Shown here piece after piece: positions 32,937 through 41,531 of a DNA stretch of 64,000 bases. A model generated the notes under the pieces. That model made no database searches. It saw only the letters and a program-made list of their open reading frames with translations, and was not told the origin of the DNA. The position numbers and the translations under genes are program-made. Each line of letters begins with the position of its first letter. The first letter of the stretch is position 1. Origin of the DNA: Amycolatopsis palatopharyngis. GTDB taxonomy: Bacteria > Actinomycetota > Actinomycetes > Mycobacteriales > Pseudonocardiaceae. The stretch covers positions 1 to 64,000 of the forward strand of contig NZ_PQHZ01000013.1 in assembly GCF_003385185.1 (NCBI RefSeq). Direction: 5' to 3'.

Positions 32937-35900
32937 GGCGCAGCGACTCGTATGCGTACCGACGGGCGATGCTCTTCAGTTCGGAATTGAAGTCGGCGTC
33001 GTCGGCGAACTTGCGCACGGCCTTGGTGTCGTTCTCGATCCGCTCATAGAGCTTATCCTCAAAGACTTCGTCGAACACGTGGCCGAAGTTCTCCTCGTCA
33101 TTGGCGAAAGCCGCCGCACGTACTTGTGGTTCGGCCATCGCTGCTTCCGCAGACCCGCGCACGATGTCATGCTCCCCCAGGTCGCTGCCGAAACGCTCGT
33201 TCAGGTTGGCGATCAGCTCGGCCAGAGACGTTCGTGGGGGCTCGTTCTGGGCGCCCGCTCCGTCCGCGGAGAACCCCGGCAGCATCTGCTCACCTTCGGG
33301 CGTGAGGCTGAGGTCGTGATCACCTGTCTTGCCGATTCGCAGGTGCGTCAGGTCAACCTGTCCCAGGTCGATGCCGGGGTCTTGCCGCCTGGCCAGTCGA
33401 GGGATGAGCATCTTGCCGTAGACGTAGAGCCGTTCCAGTGTGCGATCCGTGAAGCCGACGACCTGGGCCAGAAAGCCATACTTGCGGACGTAGTCGCGCA
33501 ACGTGGCACGGAAATCCTCCGCTCGCTCCGGGTCCTCTTCCAGAAGCTTCGCGAATCGGTCGCACGCCGGATCGGTGAAGCGGTACAACTCGGCGTGCGC
33601 ACGCTCCCACTTCGTGCGGTCCCCGAGGTGCTGCTGGGCGCGTTCGTACTGGTCGGCGAAGGCCTCCATCTCCGACTCCACCAGCAGTTGGTGGTCCATT
33701 ACGGCGCGCTGCGCGTCGTAGATGAGGTTCGGGTCGGTGGAGGTGGTGATCGTGCCCTCGAAGAACGGTTTGAACGCTTCCTGGATGTCTTCGCCGTCAT
33801 TGGCGAAGTCGAGCACGAATAGGTCATCCTGGCCCTTGCGCGGGTGGGTTCGGTTCAGCCGGGACAGGGTCTGCACCGCGGCCACACCTTTGAGCGACTT
33901 GTCGACGTACATCGTCGTGAGCAACGGCTGGTCGAAGCCCGTCTGGTATTTGTCCGCCACCACCAGAATCCGGTACTCCGGCTTGGGATTCGCCTCGGCA
34001 TTCGGGTCATCGGCTTTTGTGTAGGCGAAGGCCTTGGGTAGGGCGTTTTCAGTGATGCCGTTCAGCTTCGCTTCGGTGACGGCGTCGGAGTCCAGGTTGT
34101 CGACCTTCAGTTCGCCCGAGAAGGCGACCAGTGTTCCGCAGTCCTGGTACCCGCGCATCTCTACGTACGACTGGATCTTGCGGTACAGCTTCACCGCGTG
34201 CTCTCGCGACCGGGTGACGACCATGGCCTTTGCTCGGCCATCGAGCCGGCCACGAGTGTGCTTCTTGAAGTGCTCAACAATCAGTTCCGCCCGCTGCTGC
34301 AGACTCGCGGGACTCAGTTCTGCAAAGCGGGCCAGAGCCGCACTCGCCTTACGCTCGTCGACCTCGCGGTCGTCGTCCCCGCCCGTGAGCCGCCAGTACG
34401 TCTTGTAAGTGACGTAGTTGCTCAGCACGTCGAGGATGAACCCCTCATCGATCGCCTGGCGCATTGAGTAGATGTGGAACGGGCGCACGGTGTCGCCTTC
34501 ACGCTGGCCGAACAGCTCCAGAGTCTTGGGCTTGGGCGTGGCGGTGAAGGCGAAGTACGAGAGCGTCTCGTGCTTCCCGCGCGCCAGCGCCGCGGCCGTG
34601 AGCGGGTCGGCGTCGTCGTCGATGTCGTCGCTGCCCAGCTTGGTCAGCACCCGCTTCAACGCTGCCGCGGACTCTCCCGACTGTGAGGAATGCGCCTCGT
34701 CGACGATGATCGCGAACCGCTTGCCGCGGAGGCCGTCGACCTTCTCGAGCACGAACGGGAAGGTCTGCAGCGTGACGATGAGAATTTTTGTGGTTTCACC
34801 GGCTAGTGCCGCGCTGACCTGTTCGGACTTCGACCCCTCCGACTTGTCGCTGATCTTGGTAACCACGCCGGCGCGGTGCTCGAACTGGTAGATGGTGTCC
34901 TGCAACTGCCGGTCCAGCACGGACCGGTCGGTGATCACTATGACCTTGTCGAAGACCTGGTCGTTGTCGATGGAATGCAGGTTGGACAGCCGGTGAGCGA
35001 GCCAGGCGATGGTGTTGGACTTGCCGGAGCCCGCCGAGTGCTGCACGAGGTAGTTGTGCCCAGAACCGTGGCCCACCGCATGATCGACGAGTCTGCGGAC
35101 GGCGTGCCACTGGTGGTACCGAGGGAAGATCAAATTCCTCGCGTGCGGTCCGAGCTTGCGACCGCCCCGTTGCTGCTCCCCTTCCTCCAGGTGCACGAAG
35201 CGGCGGATGATGTCCAGCCACGCCTCGGGCTGCCACACCTCGTCCCAGAGGTAGGAGGTGCGGTAGCGACCGGGGGCCGCGGGTGGGTTACCAGCCCCGC
35301 CGTCCGCACCGGGACCCTCCGAACCGGTGTTGAAGGGCAGGAAGCGAGTCTTGTCGCCGGCGAGCCGGGTGGTGAGGAAGACCAGTTCAGGGTCCACGGC
35401 AAAGTGCGCGAGGGTGCGCTTGGCAAACAGCAACTCGCGCGGGTCCCGGGAGCGCCGATACTGGTCCTTCGCATGTTCCACGGTCTGACCGGTGAGCGGA
35501 TTCTTCAACTCGGCCGTGGCTACCGGGACGCCGTTGACGAACAGCGCCAGGTCCAGTTCCTTGCCGCGGTCGCGCTCCGAGTAGGCGAGTTGTCGAGTGA
35601 CGGACAAGCGGTTCTGTTCGTAGCGGACGAGCGCGTCGTCGGCGAGCGTGTGCGCTGGCCGGAAGTAGGCGAGCCTGATGAGGTGGCCCCGGTCGGGCAC
35701 GCCGTGCCGGAGCACGTCAACCGCACCGCGTTTGTCGATCTCCCTGGCCACGTGCCGGGCGAACTGCCGCTGTGCCTCATCGGCATCGACGCCGTAGGAG
35801 ACACGCAGCTGCTCCCAGACCTCGTTCTGGGTAGCGCCGATGAAGGTGAACATCTGGTCGGTGTCCAGGCCGAGTTCCCGGACGTACCCCTCCTGCTGCC

Positions 35901-35973
35901 CACGCTGCCAACCTGAGCCGATCAGCGCGGCTTCGATGGCATCCTCGAAGGCCCGCTCGTGGTGGGCGGTCAT
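32923..35973 (-). CDS. hsdR: Type I restriction endonuclease, R subunit
   Basis: 1016 aa. The N-terminal PD-(D/E)xK nuclease is visible in KELDLALFVNGVPVATAELKNPLTGQ (about 138-163). SF2 translocase motifs are QHSAGSGKSNTIAWLAHRL (Walker A), IIVDEAHSSQSGE (DEAH), SYFAFTATPKPKT (motif III) and VVADKYQTGFDQP plus LSRLNRTHP (motifs V-VI). The C-terminus contacts the methylase core. It cleaves DNA lacking the cognate methylation after ATP-driven translocation. ATG with AAGGA upstream. hsdM and hsdS are 8 kb away on the same strand, with unrelated genes between. Confidence 0.95.
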   Translation of the reverse strand: MTAHHERAFEDAIEAALIGSGWQRGQQEGYVRELGLDTDQMFTFIGATQNEVWEQLRVSYGVDADEAQRQFARHVAREIDKRGAVDVLRHGVPDRGHLIRLAYFRPAHTLADDALVRYEQNRLSVTRQLAYSERDRGKELDLALFVNGVPVATAELKNPLTGQTVEHAKDQYRRSRDPRELLFAKRTLAHFAVDPELVFLTTRLAGDKTRFLPFNTGSEGPGADGGAGNPPAAPGRYRTSYLWDEVWQPEAWLDIIRRFVHLEEGEQQRGGRKLGPHARNLIFPRYHQWHAVRRLVDHAVGHGSGHNYLVQHSAGSGKSNTIAWLAHRLSNLHSIDNDQVFDKVIVITDRSVLDRQLQDTIYQFEHRAGVVTKISDKSEGSKSEQVSAALAGETTKILIVTLQTFPFVLEKVDGLRGKRFAIIVDEAHSSQSGESAAALKRVLTKLGSDDIDDDADPLTAAALARGKHETLSYFAFTATPKPKTLELFGQREGDTVRPFHIYSMRQAIDEGFILDVLSNYVTYKTYWRLTGGDDDREVDERKASAALARFAELSPASLQQRAELIVEHFKKHTRGRLDGRAKAMVVTRSREHAVKLYRKIQSYVEMRGYQDCGTLVAFSGELKVDNLDSDAVTEAKLNGITENALPKAFAYTKADDPNAEANPKPEYRILVVADKYQTGFDQPLLTTMYVDKSLKGVAAVQTLSRLNRTHPRKGQDDLFVLDFANDGEDIQEAFKPFFEGTITTSTDPNLIYDAQRAVMDHQLLVESEMEAFADQYERAQQHLGDRTKWERAHAELYRFTDPACDRFAKLLEEDPERAEDFRATLRDYVRKYGFLAQVVGFTDRTLERLYVYGKMLIPRLARRQDPGIDLGQVDLTHLRIGKTGDHDLSLTPEGEQMLPGFSADGAGAQNEPPRTSLAELIANLNERFGSDLGEHDIVRGSAEAAMAEPQVRAAAFANDEENFGHVFDEVFEDKLYERIENDTKAVRKFADDADFNSELKSIARRYAYESLRRDVA

Positions 35974-36130
35974 AGGGTGTTCCTTCCAATCGGGACCATC
36001 ACTCCTGGTCAGCGCACACTCCGCAGGCTACGTACGCAGGTGCCGACCTACCTGCTGTCGTGTTCTGCCGAACCGCTGTTAACGACGGTGTTCGGACCGT
36101 TGTGAACCGGGGGTCGACACAGCGGCAGCC

Positions 36131-36262
36131 TCAGGAACTGGGTGTGCGGAACCACCGGATGGAGGGAGGGGCAGTCGCACGGTTCTCCGCCAGTCGGGTG
36201 ATGTAGTTCCACAGCCGCTCCAGCTGATTGTCTGTCCACGAGGTTTTCCGCGCGGCGACCAT
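36131..36262 (-). CDS. 43-aa small protein
   Basis: ATG preceded by AAGAGGGG at 5-nt spacing, a near-ideal RBS. The peptide begins MVAARKTSWTDNQLERLWNY and ends with IRWFRTPSS; basic, with one amphipathic helix likely. It lies about 160 nt upstream of hsdR on the same strand and could be transcribed with it. The family is not recognised; helical, Trp-containing small proteins of this type sometimes act as regulators, but nothing specific is shown. Confidence 0.55.
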   Translation of the reverse strand: MVAARKTSWTDNQLERLWNYITRLAENRATAPPSIRWFRTPSS

Positions 36263-36445
36263 GAATACCCCTCTTGGCTGTCATGACCTCAATAGCTATA
36301 CCAGTCCGCGCGATCACCGCGCACCCGTCAACCCCCGAACAGCCGAATCAGTGGGTTACAAAATAGGGCGCTTCATTGGCGATTGTTCACCGTAGCGTTT
36401 TGCGCGTCCCGTTCGACTAGTAAGTACGCGACGGGAAGGATTCTG

Positions 36446-37744
36446 ATGTGGTGCCCACGTTGCGGCCGGCCAACGTCGGAGAACATCGGTTACTGCTTGG
36501 GTTGCCGCTTGCCCACCACCCCGCCAAGGCGGCGGTCTTGGGCCGCTTGGCTGGCAGGTCTCGTATGTGTGCTCGTGGCAGGCACCGTCGGCGTGTATCT
36601 ACTCGTACCGGACAGCGCTTCGCCATGGTCTGTCGATGAGTGGACGAGGTACGAGGCGGTCTCCCCGGACGTCTCCACCATCGATTCAATCGAAGCCTGG
36701 CCGAAACCTGCTCCGGCCGATGAGAAGCCGGACTTCCCAGCACTGTTCTCCGAACTCTCGACCGGTGTGGTTCCGGTGTATGCCGTCACCTGCGACGGCA
36801 CCGGGTCCGGAACTGGGTTCCTCGTCGCCCCGACAACTGTGGTCACTGCCGCGCATGTGATCGAGGGAGCCGCCGCGGTCGCAGTTCAGGTGGACGGCAT
36901 CCCGTTTGCGGCACGGGTCACCGGCCTGGACACGGCGGCTGACCTGGCAGTAATTGAGCTCGGCCGGAACGCATCTGGAAGAGTGTTGACGTTCGCCGAA
37001 TCCGATCCGGGCATCGAGCAAAACCTGGCCGCGCTCGGTTATCCACTGAATGAGCCACTTCGGATGACCGAGGGCACCGTGTTGAAACGTGACCATTCCG
37101 AATCGGTCGACGGAAAAGTGCTGAACAACCTGATCGAAACCGATATCGTGACCCAACCCGGCAACTCCGGCGGCCCACTCATCGACGCCCGAGGGCAAGT
37201 CGCGGGCGTTGTCATCGCCGGGCCGGAAGCGCCGGTCGGTCCGACGCTGGCCGTTCAAGTAACGGAGGTCAAGCACAGACTGGCCAACATGCCGTCGCCG
37301 CGACCGGTGTCGTGTGACAGTCCCCCACTGGGACCGCCCGGTGAGGACCCCGTCCTTCTACCGGACGCCGCCGACACGCGGACCACCGAGATCGCTTACA
37401 CCCTCGCGCAGTATTTCGGCGGAATCAACAACGGAGACTATGCGAGCGCGTACGACCAGCTCTCGCCGACTTTGCAGGGCAAGGTGAGCTACGCTGAGTT
37501 CTCCCAGGGAGTCTCCACCAGCTACGACTACGACTTCCAGATCCTCGACGCCGACCTGGGCTCGGACCACGCTCAGGTGTGGCTGACCTTCACCAGCCTG
37601 CAGGACCCTGCCCTTGGCCCGGACGGTGCTTCATGCACGCTGTGGTCGCTGGACTACGAGTTTCGGCGCATCTACGACGGCCGTTTCCTGATCGAGCAGG
37701 TGACGGGCCACGAGAACAACTCGGGATATCGAACCTGCAACTGA
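36446..37744 (+). CDS. Zinc-ribbon, membrane-anchored trypsin-like serine protease
   Basis: 432 aa. Zinc ribbon at the N-terminus (Cys3, Cys6, Cys17, Cys20), one TM helix (about 32-54), then a chymotrypsin-fold protease (about 100-300) with His137 in VVTAAHVIE, Asp166 in TAADLAVI and Ser241 in QPGNSGGPL. The C-terminal domain (about 325-432) resembles an NTF2-like fold (ALAQYFGGINNGDYASAYDQLSP). The ribbon is cytoplasmic and the protease outside. No PDZ domain is visible, unlike HtrA. I start at ATG 36446 with GAAGGA upstream. It converges with the PIN toxin gene. Confidence 0.85.
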   Translation: MWCPRCGRPTSENIGYCLGCRLPTTPPRRRSWAAWLAGLVCVLVAGTVGVYLLVPDSASPWSVDEWTRYEAVSPDVSTIDSIEAWPKPAPADEKPDFPALFSELSTGVVPVYAVTCDGTGSGTGFLVAPTTVVTAAHVIEGAAAVAVQVDGIPFAARVTGLDTAADLAVIELGRNASGRVLTFAESDPGIEQNLAALGYPLNEPLRMTEGTVLKRDHSESVDGKVLNNLIETDIVTQPGNSGGPLIDARGQVAGVVIAGPEAPVGPTLAVQVTEVKHRLANMPSPRPVSCDSPPLGPPGEDPVLLPDAADTRTTEIAYTLAQYFGGINNGDYASAYDQLSPTLQGKVSYAEFSQGVSTSYDYDFQILDADLGSDHAQVWLTFTSLQDPALGPDGASCTLWSLDYEFRRIYDGRFLIEQVTGHENNSGYRTCN

Positions 37745-37746
37745 GT

Positions 37747-38184
37747 TCAGCGGACACCCCACGTTCCCGGTGCACAGTTCAGTTTTAAGCGTTCGATCCC
37801 GTGTTGCGCTATTCGATAAACCCATGGGCCGGACACCGACGTGAGTTCGATGATGCGCGGCAAATGATGTTCAAAGCGTTCAATCATCGTCCGCATCGGG
37901 ATGTTGTTGTTGCCAAAGACGACGTAGCGCGCTCCAGCCAGGCAGATAGCTCGTCGTTCAAGCGGGTTTCGCAGAATATTTCGGTCGGCGCCGACGAGGA
38001 TTCGATTGTCGGCACTGGCCTCGGCGATCCACGTTGTATCTGGAACAGATTCCGCGGGTTTGGTCCCGTACCGATCATTGATCGTCTCGACGTCGCTGAC
38101 GAGTTCGCGGACGGCGTCAACAAAGCGCCTGCCCTGGGTGCTGCGGTCCAGAAACAGCCGCAGCGGCGCCTCACTACCGCTCAC
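37747..38184 (-). CDS. PIN-like domain toxin
   Basis: 145 aa. A PIN-type RNase pattern: LRLFLDRSTQG with Asp13 at the end of strand 1, TINDRYG, DTTWIAEASADNRILVGADRNILRNP with further acidic residues, and a FGNNNIP loop. PIN toxins cleave RNA with Mg2+ held by these acids. Its ATG overlaps the antitoxin's stop by 4 nt (ATGA), the usual order antitoxin then toxin. The exact target is unknown. Confidence 0.8.
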   Translation of the reverse strand: MSGSEAPLRLFLDRSTQGRRFVDAVRELVSDVETINDRYGTKPAESVPDTTWIAEASADNRILVGADRNILRNPLERRAICLAGARYVVFGNNNIPMRTMIERFEHHLPRIIELTSVSGPWVYRIAQHGIERLKLNCAPGTWGVR

Positions 38185-38909
38185 GGCGCCAGCAGGCCCT
38201 CTCGCTGGGCGACTTCGGTGACCTGATCGACCGGCAGGTCGAAGTCGCCCGACACATCCTCGATCGCCTCCCCCGCCTTCAGCAGGCCCTGCACCACATA
38301 CAAGGGGGTGCCGTTTTGCGTGAAGTATGCGCGGCCGAAGTTCGTCTCGGGGTCGGCCACGATGTCAGCCACCTCGTACTTCGGCAAGTGCACCCGGCGG
38401 GCGTAGGTGTCGTCGTACTCGATCCGTTGCAGGTACCGCTCGATCACCCGGCTGAACACGTACTGCCCGTCGCGGAGCACGATGAGTTCGCGAGCGCCAT
38501 GCCGGGTGTCGTCATCGACGGACTCTTCCCTGCTGACCTCCCACAGCAACTGTGCCCCGGCCATGTACAGACGCTTTGAGGCAAGTGCGTGCTCAACACC
38601 GATCTTCGTGCGAACTTCCTCGAGCGCCGGCCGGATCTGCTGTAGGGGCATGCCCGCCCGCCGGAGGGCCGACAGGAACATGCCTTCCGCGAGGCCTACG
38701 AAGGGAATCGAAGGCCCTCCCCGCACCTCGGGCTCCACGCCGGTAATCATTGCCTCCCCAGTTACCGGCGGGCGGTCGACAAACTCGCGCCGGTAACCCT
38801 TGACCCAAGCACCGAAGGTGGTCGTAGGCACGTCGAGATACCGGGCCGCCTCCGCCATCGTGTACAGCGGAACGGTGAACCGGACGTCGTCAGCCGTCGC
38901 TACCACCAC
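38181..38909 (-). CDS. DUF433/HTH-type antitoxin
   Basis: 242 aa. N-terminal MerR-like helix-turn-helix (YTMAEAARYLDVPTTTFGAWVKGY, about 16-39) and C-terminal DUF433 region (VVQGLLKAGEAIEDVSGDFDLPVDQVTEVAQREGLL, about 205-240). This architecture is known from antitoxins paired with PIN-like toxins. It probably binds its own promoter just upstream (38910-39078) and the toxin. Coupled to the toxin by a 4-nt overlap. Confidence 0.82.
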   Translation of the reverse strand: MVVATADDVRFTVPLYTMAEAARYLDVPTTTFGAWVKGYRREFVDRPPVTGEAMITGVEPEVRGGPSIPFVGLAEGMFLSALRRAGMPLQQIRPALEEVRTKIGVEHALASKRLYMAGAQLLWEVSREESVDDDTRHGARELIVLRDGQYVFSRVIERYLQRIEYDDTYARRVHLPKYEVADIVADPETNFGRAYFTQNGTPLYVVQGLLKAGEAIEDVSGDFDLPVDQVTEVAQREGLLAP

Positions 38910-39078
38910 GTCTCGATCTTAAGGGAACACCCGGCCCGGCAGGATCAAGCTCTGTTCGGCGGGAGTGGCGATTTGCTCCCACCAGGGGCCCGGCCCCGGT
39001 GAGCGGGGTTGGCCGGATGGTCACAGGCTGCTGAACACCTGGAGATGGGGCCGCGGCTGGGCGTTGTGGGCCGCTCAA

Positions 39079-39408
39079 TCACCTCGGCGAGCGTGGCAGC
39101 CACAGTCCGCTCGATCGCGCCAGGCTCGGCGCGCCGGACTCGCCGTGCTGTGGCAGCCCGAGCAACCTGTCGACGATTTCAGCGACGGTGCCTCCAGCTG
39201 ACCAGAGCGCGCATGGCCCGGGACGTTCCAGGTCGTCCAGCCGGTAGCGGGCCGCAACGCAATCGGTGGTGTCCCGCACGAGCAGCACCTCGATCGTGCC
39301 CGCTCGCATACGTGCGCCGGACAGCCCCTCGGCTAACTGCTGGAACTGGAAACCTGCGGCTACAGCGTGTCGGAGAGCGACGAGATGCGGCGCGAAGTCG
39401 TCACTCAT
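39079..39408 (-). CDS. Hypothetical protein beside XRE regulator
   Basis: 109 aa, soluble. MSDDFAPHLVALRHAVAAGFQFQQLAEGLSGARMRAGTIEVLLVRD leads into a small alpha/beta domain. Its ATG overlaps the upstream gene's TGA (ATGA), so the two are coupled. The pair is divergent from an XRE/DUF5753 regulator. No family recognised. Confidence 0.6.
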   Translation of the reverse strand: MSDDFAPHLVALRHAVAAGFQFQQLAEGLSGARMRAGTIEVLLVRDTTDCVAARYRLDDLERPGPCALWSAGGTVAEIVDRLLGLPQHGESGAPSLARSSGLWLPRSPR

Positions 39409-39608
39409 GCCAACTCGTCCAGGTCCGGCTCGTTGGCTGCGAGGATTGCTTTCTCCTTCAACGCTGCTCGTACCGGGCCCACTTCCAGGCCGCGCAACTC
39501 GCACCAGGATCCGTCATCGAAGACGAGGCACACTCGCCCGCTCCGGGCGTGAACAGTCAGACGACGACGTCTGCCACTGGAGCTTCGATACCGGATGCGG
39601 CGGCGCAC
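39405..39608 (-). CDS. Small basic protein, coupled
   Basis: About 67 aa from GTG 39608, chosen because AGGGGGAGAA lies just upstream; ATG 39626 would add six residues. Arg-rich N-terminus, then VHARSGRVCLVFDDGSWCELRGLEVGPVRAALKEKAILAANEPDLDELA. Coupled to the next gene by ATGA. Probably a small DNA- or protein-binding factor; not recognised. Confidence 0.5.
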   Translation of the reverse strand: MRRRIRYRSSSGRRRRLTVHARSGRVCLVFDDGSWCELRGLEVGPVRAALKEKAILAANEPDLDELA

Positions 39609-39626
39609 TCTTCTCCCCCTTGGCAT

Positions 39627-39847
39627 GGACGGCGGTGGCTCTGCCAGGTCGGGGTCATGACAGAGCCACCGCTACGACTAGCTTGTGTAGCTAGTCATTT
39701 TAATGTAGTCGCAAGCGGTGTGCATCGAGAAGTCGCTGGATAGGGTGACGCCGCGCTGCTTAGTAGCTATTCACATCAACATATGATCGACTGTTAGCTA
39801 CGCTGCATAGTCGCCAAATCGGGTGAAAGCCCGCTTGCGCTGGGGAC
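39627..39847. promoter_or_regulatory. Divergent promoter region with three TAGCTA sites
   Basis: AT-rich gap between the two small minus-strand genes and the XRE gene. TAGCTA occurs at 39688-39693, 39764-39769 and 39795-39800. The palindromic hexamer, repeated in a regulator's divergent promoter, is a plausible autoregulatory operator. Confidence 0.45.
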
Positions 39848-40762
39848 ATGACCCGCCGGATACGCGATGGTGGAGGCGTGGCCGAACGCAATGACTCGAA
39901 TCCCCGTCGCCGACGACTCGGTACCGAGCTGCGCAAGCTCCGGGAATCCGCCGGCTACACCACCACAACCGCTGCCGAGGAGGTGGAGGACTTCTCGCAG
40001 AGCAAGGTGAGCCGTCTCGAACGCGGCGTGGCAAAGCCGAAGGTGCGCGACGTGCAGGCGCTGGCCGAACTCTACGGCGCGGACGCGGAGACCGTGGCGG
40101 CGTTGAAGGAGCTGGCCAGGGAGTCGAAGTCCACCGGCTGGTGGCACTCGGCCGCCCAGTCGCTACCGGACCGCTTTCGGCCGTACGTGGGGTACGAAGC
40201 CGAGGCCGTCCAGATCAAGAATTTCGAGTCGTACATGGTTCCCGGCCTCCTGCAGACGGAGTCCTACGCGAGAGAGGTGTTCGAGACCGCCATCGACATC
40301 ACCCCACTGGAAGTCGAGCATCGCACTGATGTCCGTCTGGGGCGTCAGCGTCGATTGACCGAAGCAGAGCCACTACAGCTCTGGGCAGTCATTGATGAGA
40401 TCGCCCTCCGCCGCGAGGTCGGCGGACCCGCCGTCATGTACGAACAGTTGTTGTACCTGGTAGAGCGGGCGAAGCTACAAAGCGTGGCCGTCCAGGTCAT
40501 CCCGCTGACCGAGCTGCATGGCGCGCCCGGTCACAACTTCCACCTGCTCACCTTCGAGGACTCGGATGACAAACCTGTCCTCTACGTCGACACCTTCTCC
40601 GGCGGTATGGCTACGTCCAACGTGTCCGAGATCGAACGCGCGTCCCGGCTGTGGGAACATCTTCGCGGTAAGGCACTGAGCCGGAAGCGCTCGGTGGCGT
40701 TGATCGAGGACATCGCGGAGGAGCTTTGGGCACCGGGCGGAAGCCGTCGGTCGACGGCGTAG
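39848..40762 (+). CDS. XRE-family regulator with DUF5753
   Basis: 304 aa. N-terminal HTH (RRLGTELRKLRESAGYTTTTAAEEVEDFSQSKVSRLERGVAKP, about 22-65) and C-terminal DUF5753 domain (about 105-285; ESYMVPGLLQTESYAREVF, VQVIPLTELHGAPGHNFHLLTFED). This class pairs with DUF397 proteins in actinobacteria (BldB/WhiJ-like families). The start of the next gene lies inside its 3' end, so they are coupled. GTG 39878 is an alternative start. Confidence 0.9.
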   Translation: MTRRIRDGGGVAERNDSNPRRRRLGTELRKLRESAGYTTTTAAEEVEDFSQSKVSRLERGVAKPKVRDVQALAELYGADAETVAALKELARESKSTGWWHSAAQSLPDRFRPYVGYEAEAVQIKNFESYMVPGLLQTESYAREVFETAIDITPLEVEHRTDVRLGRQRRLTEAEPLQLWAVIDEIALRREVGGPAVMYEQLLYLVERAKLQSVAVQVIPLTELHGAPGHNFHLLTFEDSDDKPVLYVDTFSGGMATSNVSEIERASRLWEHLRGKALSRKRSVALIEDIAEELWAPGGSRRSTA

Positions 40763-40950
40763 ACCTCATCGCAGCGGTCTGGCGCAAGGCGTCAGCCAGT
40801 GACAACCAAGGCGCGTGCGTCCGCGTCGCCCAGCACGACGCCTATGTCCTCCTAGACGACAGCAAGCACCCCGCCCCGGCCAGCGGCGACGCCCTCGTCC
40901 TCTCCCCCGCCGAGTGGCGCGCGTTCCGCAACAGGATCGTCGGCCGCTAA
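40726..40950 (+). CDS. DUF397 protein
   Basis: 74 aa. The family core is clear: AVWRKASASDNQGACVRVA, then VLLDDSKHP and LSPAEWRAFRNRI. DUF397 proteins accompany XRE/DUF5753 regulators and are thought to modulate them. TTG start overlapping the regulator's end by 37 nt. Confidence 0.9.
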   Translation: MGTGRKPSVDGVDLIAAVWRKASASDNQGACVRVAQHDAYVLLDDSKHPAPASGDALVLSPAEWRAFRNRIVGR

Positions 40951-41024
40951 CTCGAGAAGAACGGGCTTCTCGAATCCGTGACTGCACTGCGCTCGTAATT
41001 CCGATAGCGCGAGCGACGACAGGG

Positions 41025-41528
41025 TCACGTGGTAAACAGCCACAGGTGCACGACCGGTGCTGTCGGATCGCTCCGGTCTACGAGGACTGTTCGGTTGACA
41101 CCGTGAGCGCGCTCTCTGCCAGCTGGCAGGCGGTCGTCCCCAGACGCGACGTCCGTACCGCTGCCCAGCTCGAACCCCTCCACCGGCTGCATGAAGACGC
41201 GCTCCCCCGCCCGCAAGCGTGCTGTGAAACCTGAGTCTGAGAGGAGAACGTCAATCTCGTCTGGCTCCAGCACTATCGCCAGGACATAGAGCTGGTCTTG
41301 GCCGTTCTCGTCCCGCGCGCCCAGCACCTTCGCCGAGGGCGGCAACACAATGCCACCGAACCGCAGTGCTTGCTGGATCGTGACGGTCTGGACGTGTTCA
41401 CTCGTAGTTCCTCGTGCGAACACTCTGTCGTTCTCGCCAACGCCTGCCGAGCAGGCCACAACTCCCGCTCCCATCGTCAGGACGAACGCAATCGCACAGG
41501 CGACCCTCGTTCTACGTCGGTCGTGCAC
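41025..41528 (-). CDS. Lipoprotein (cassette C, distal)
   Basis: 167 aa. Lipobox VVAC near residue 26. The mature part is a beta-rich domain (VTIQQALRFGGIVLPPSAKVLGARDENGQDQLYVLAIVLEPDEIDVLLSDSGF). GTG start 4 nt after the previous gene's stop, so co-transcribed with cassette C. It resembles small actinobacterial lipoproteins of unknown function. Surface location would suit an immunity role; inferred only. Confidence 0.72.
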   Translation of the reverse strand: MHDRRRTRVACAIAFVLTMGAGVVACSAGVGENDRVFARGTTSEHVQTVTIQQALRFGGIVLPPSAKVLGARDENGQDQLYVLAIVLEPDEIDVLLSDSGFTARLRAGERVFMQPVEGFELGSGTDVASGDDRLPAGRERAHGVNRTVLVDRSDPTAPVVHLWLFTT

Positions 41529-41531
41529 CGA

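Noticed and set aside
38890..39078. 62-aa minus-strand frame starting at TTG after the 39079 stop
   Set aside because: No RBS, Pro/Gly/Arg-rich shadow-like translation, and it overlaps the antitoxin start.
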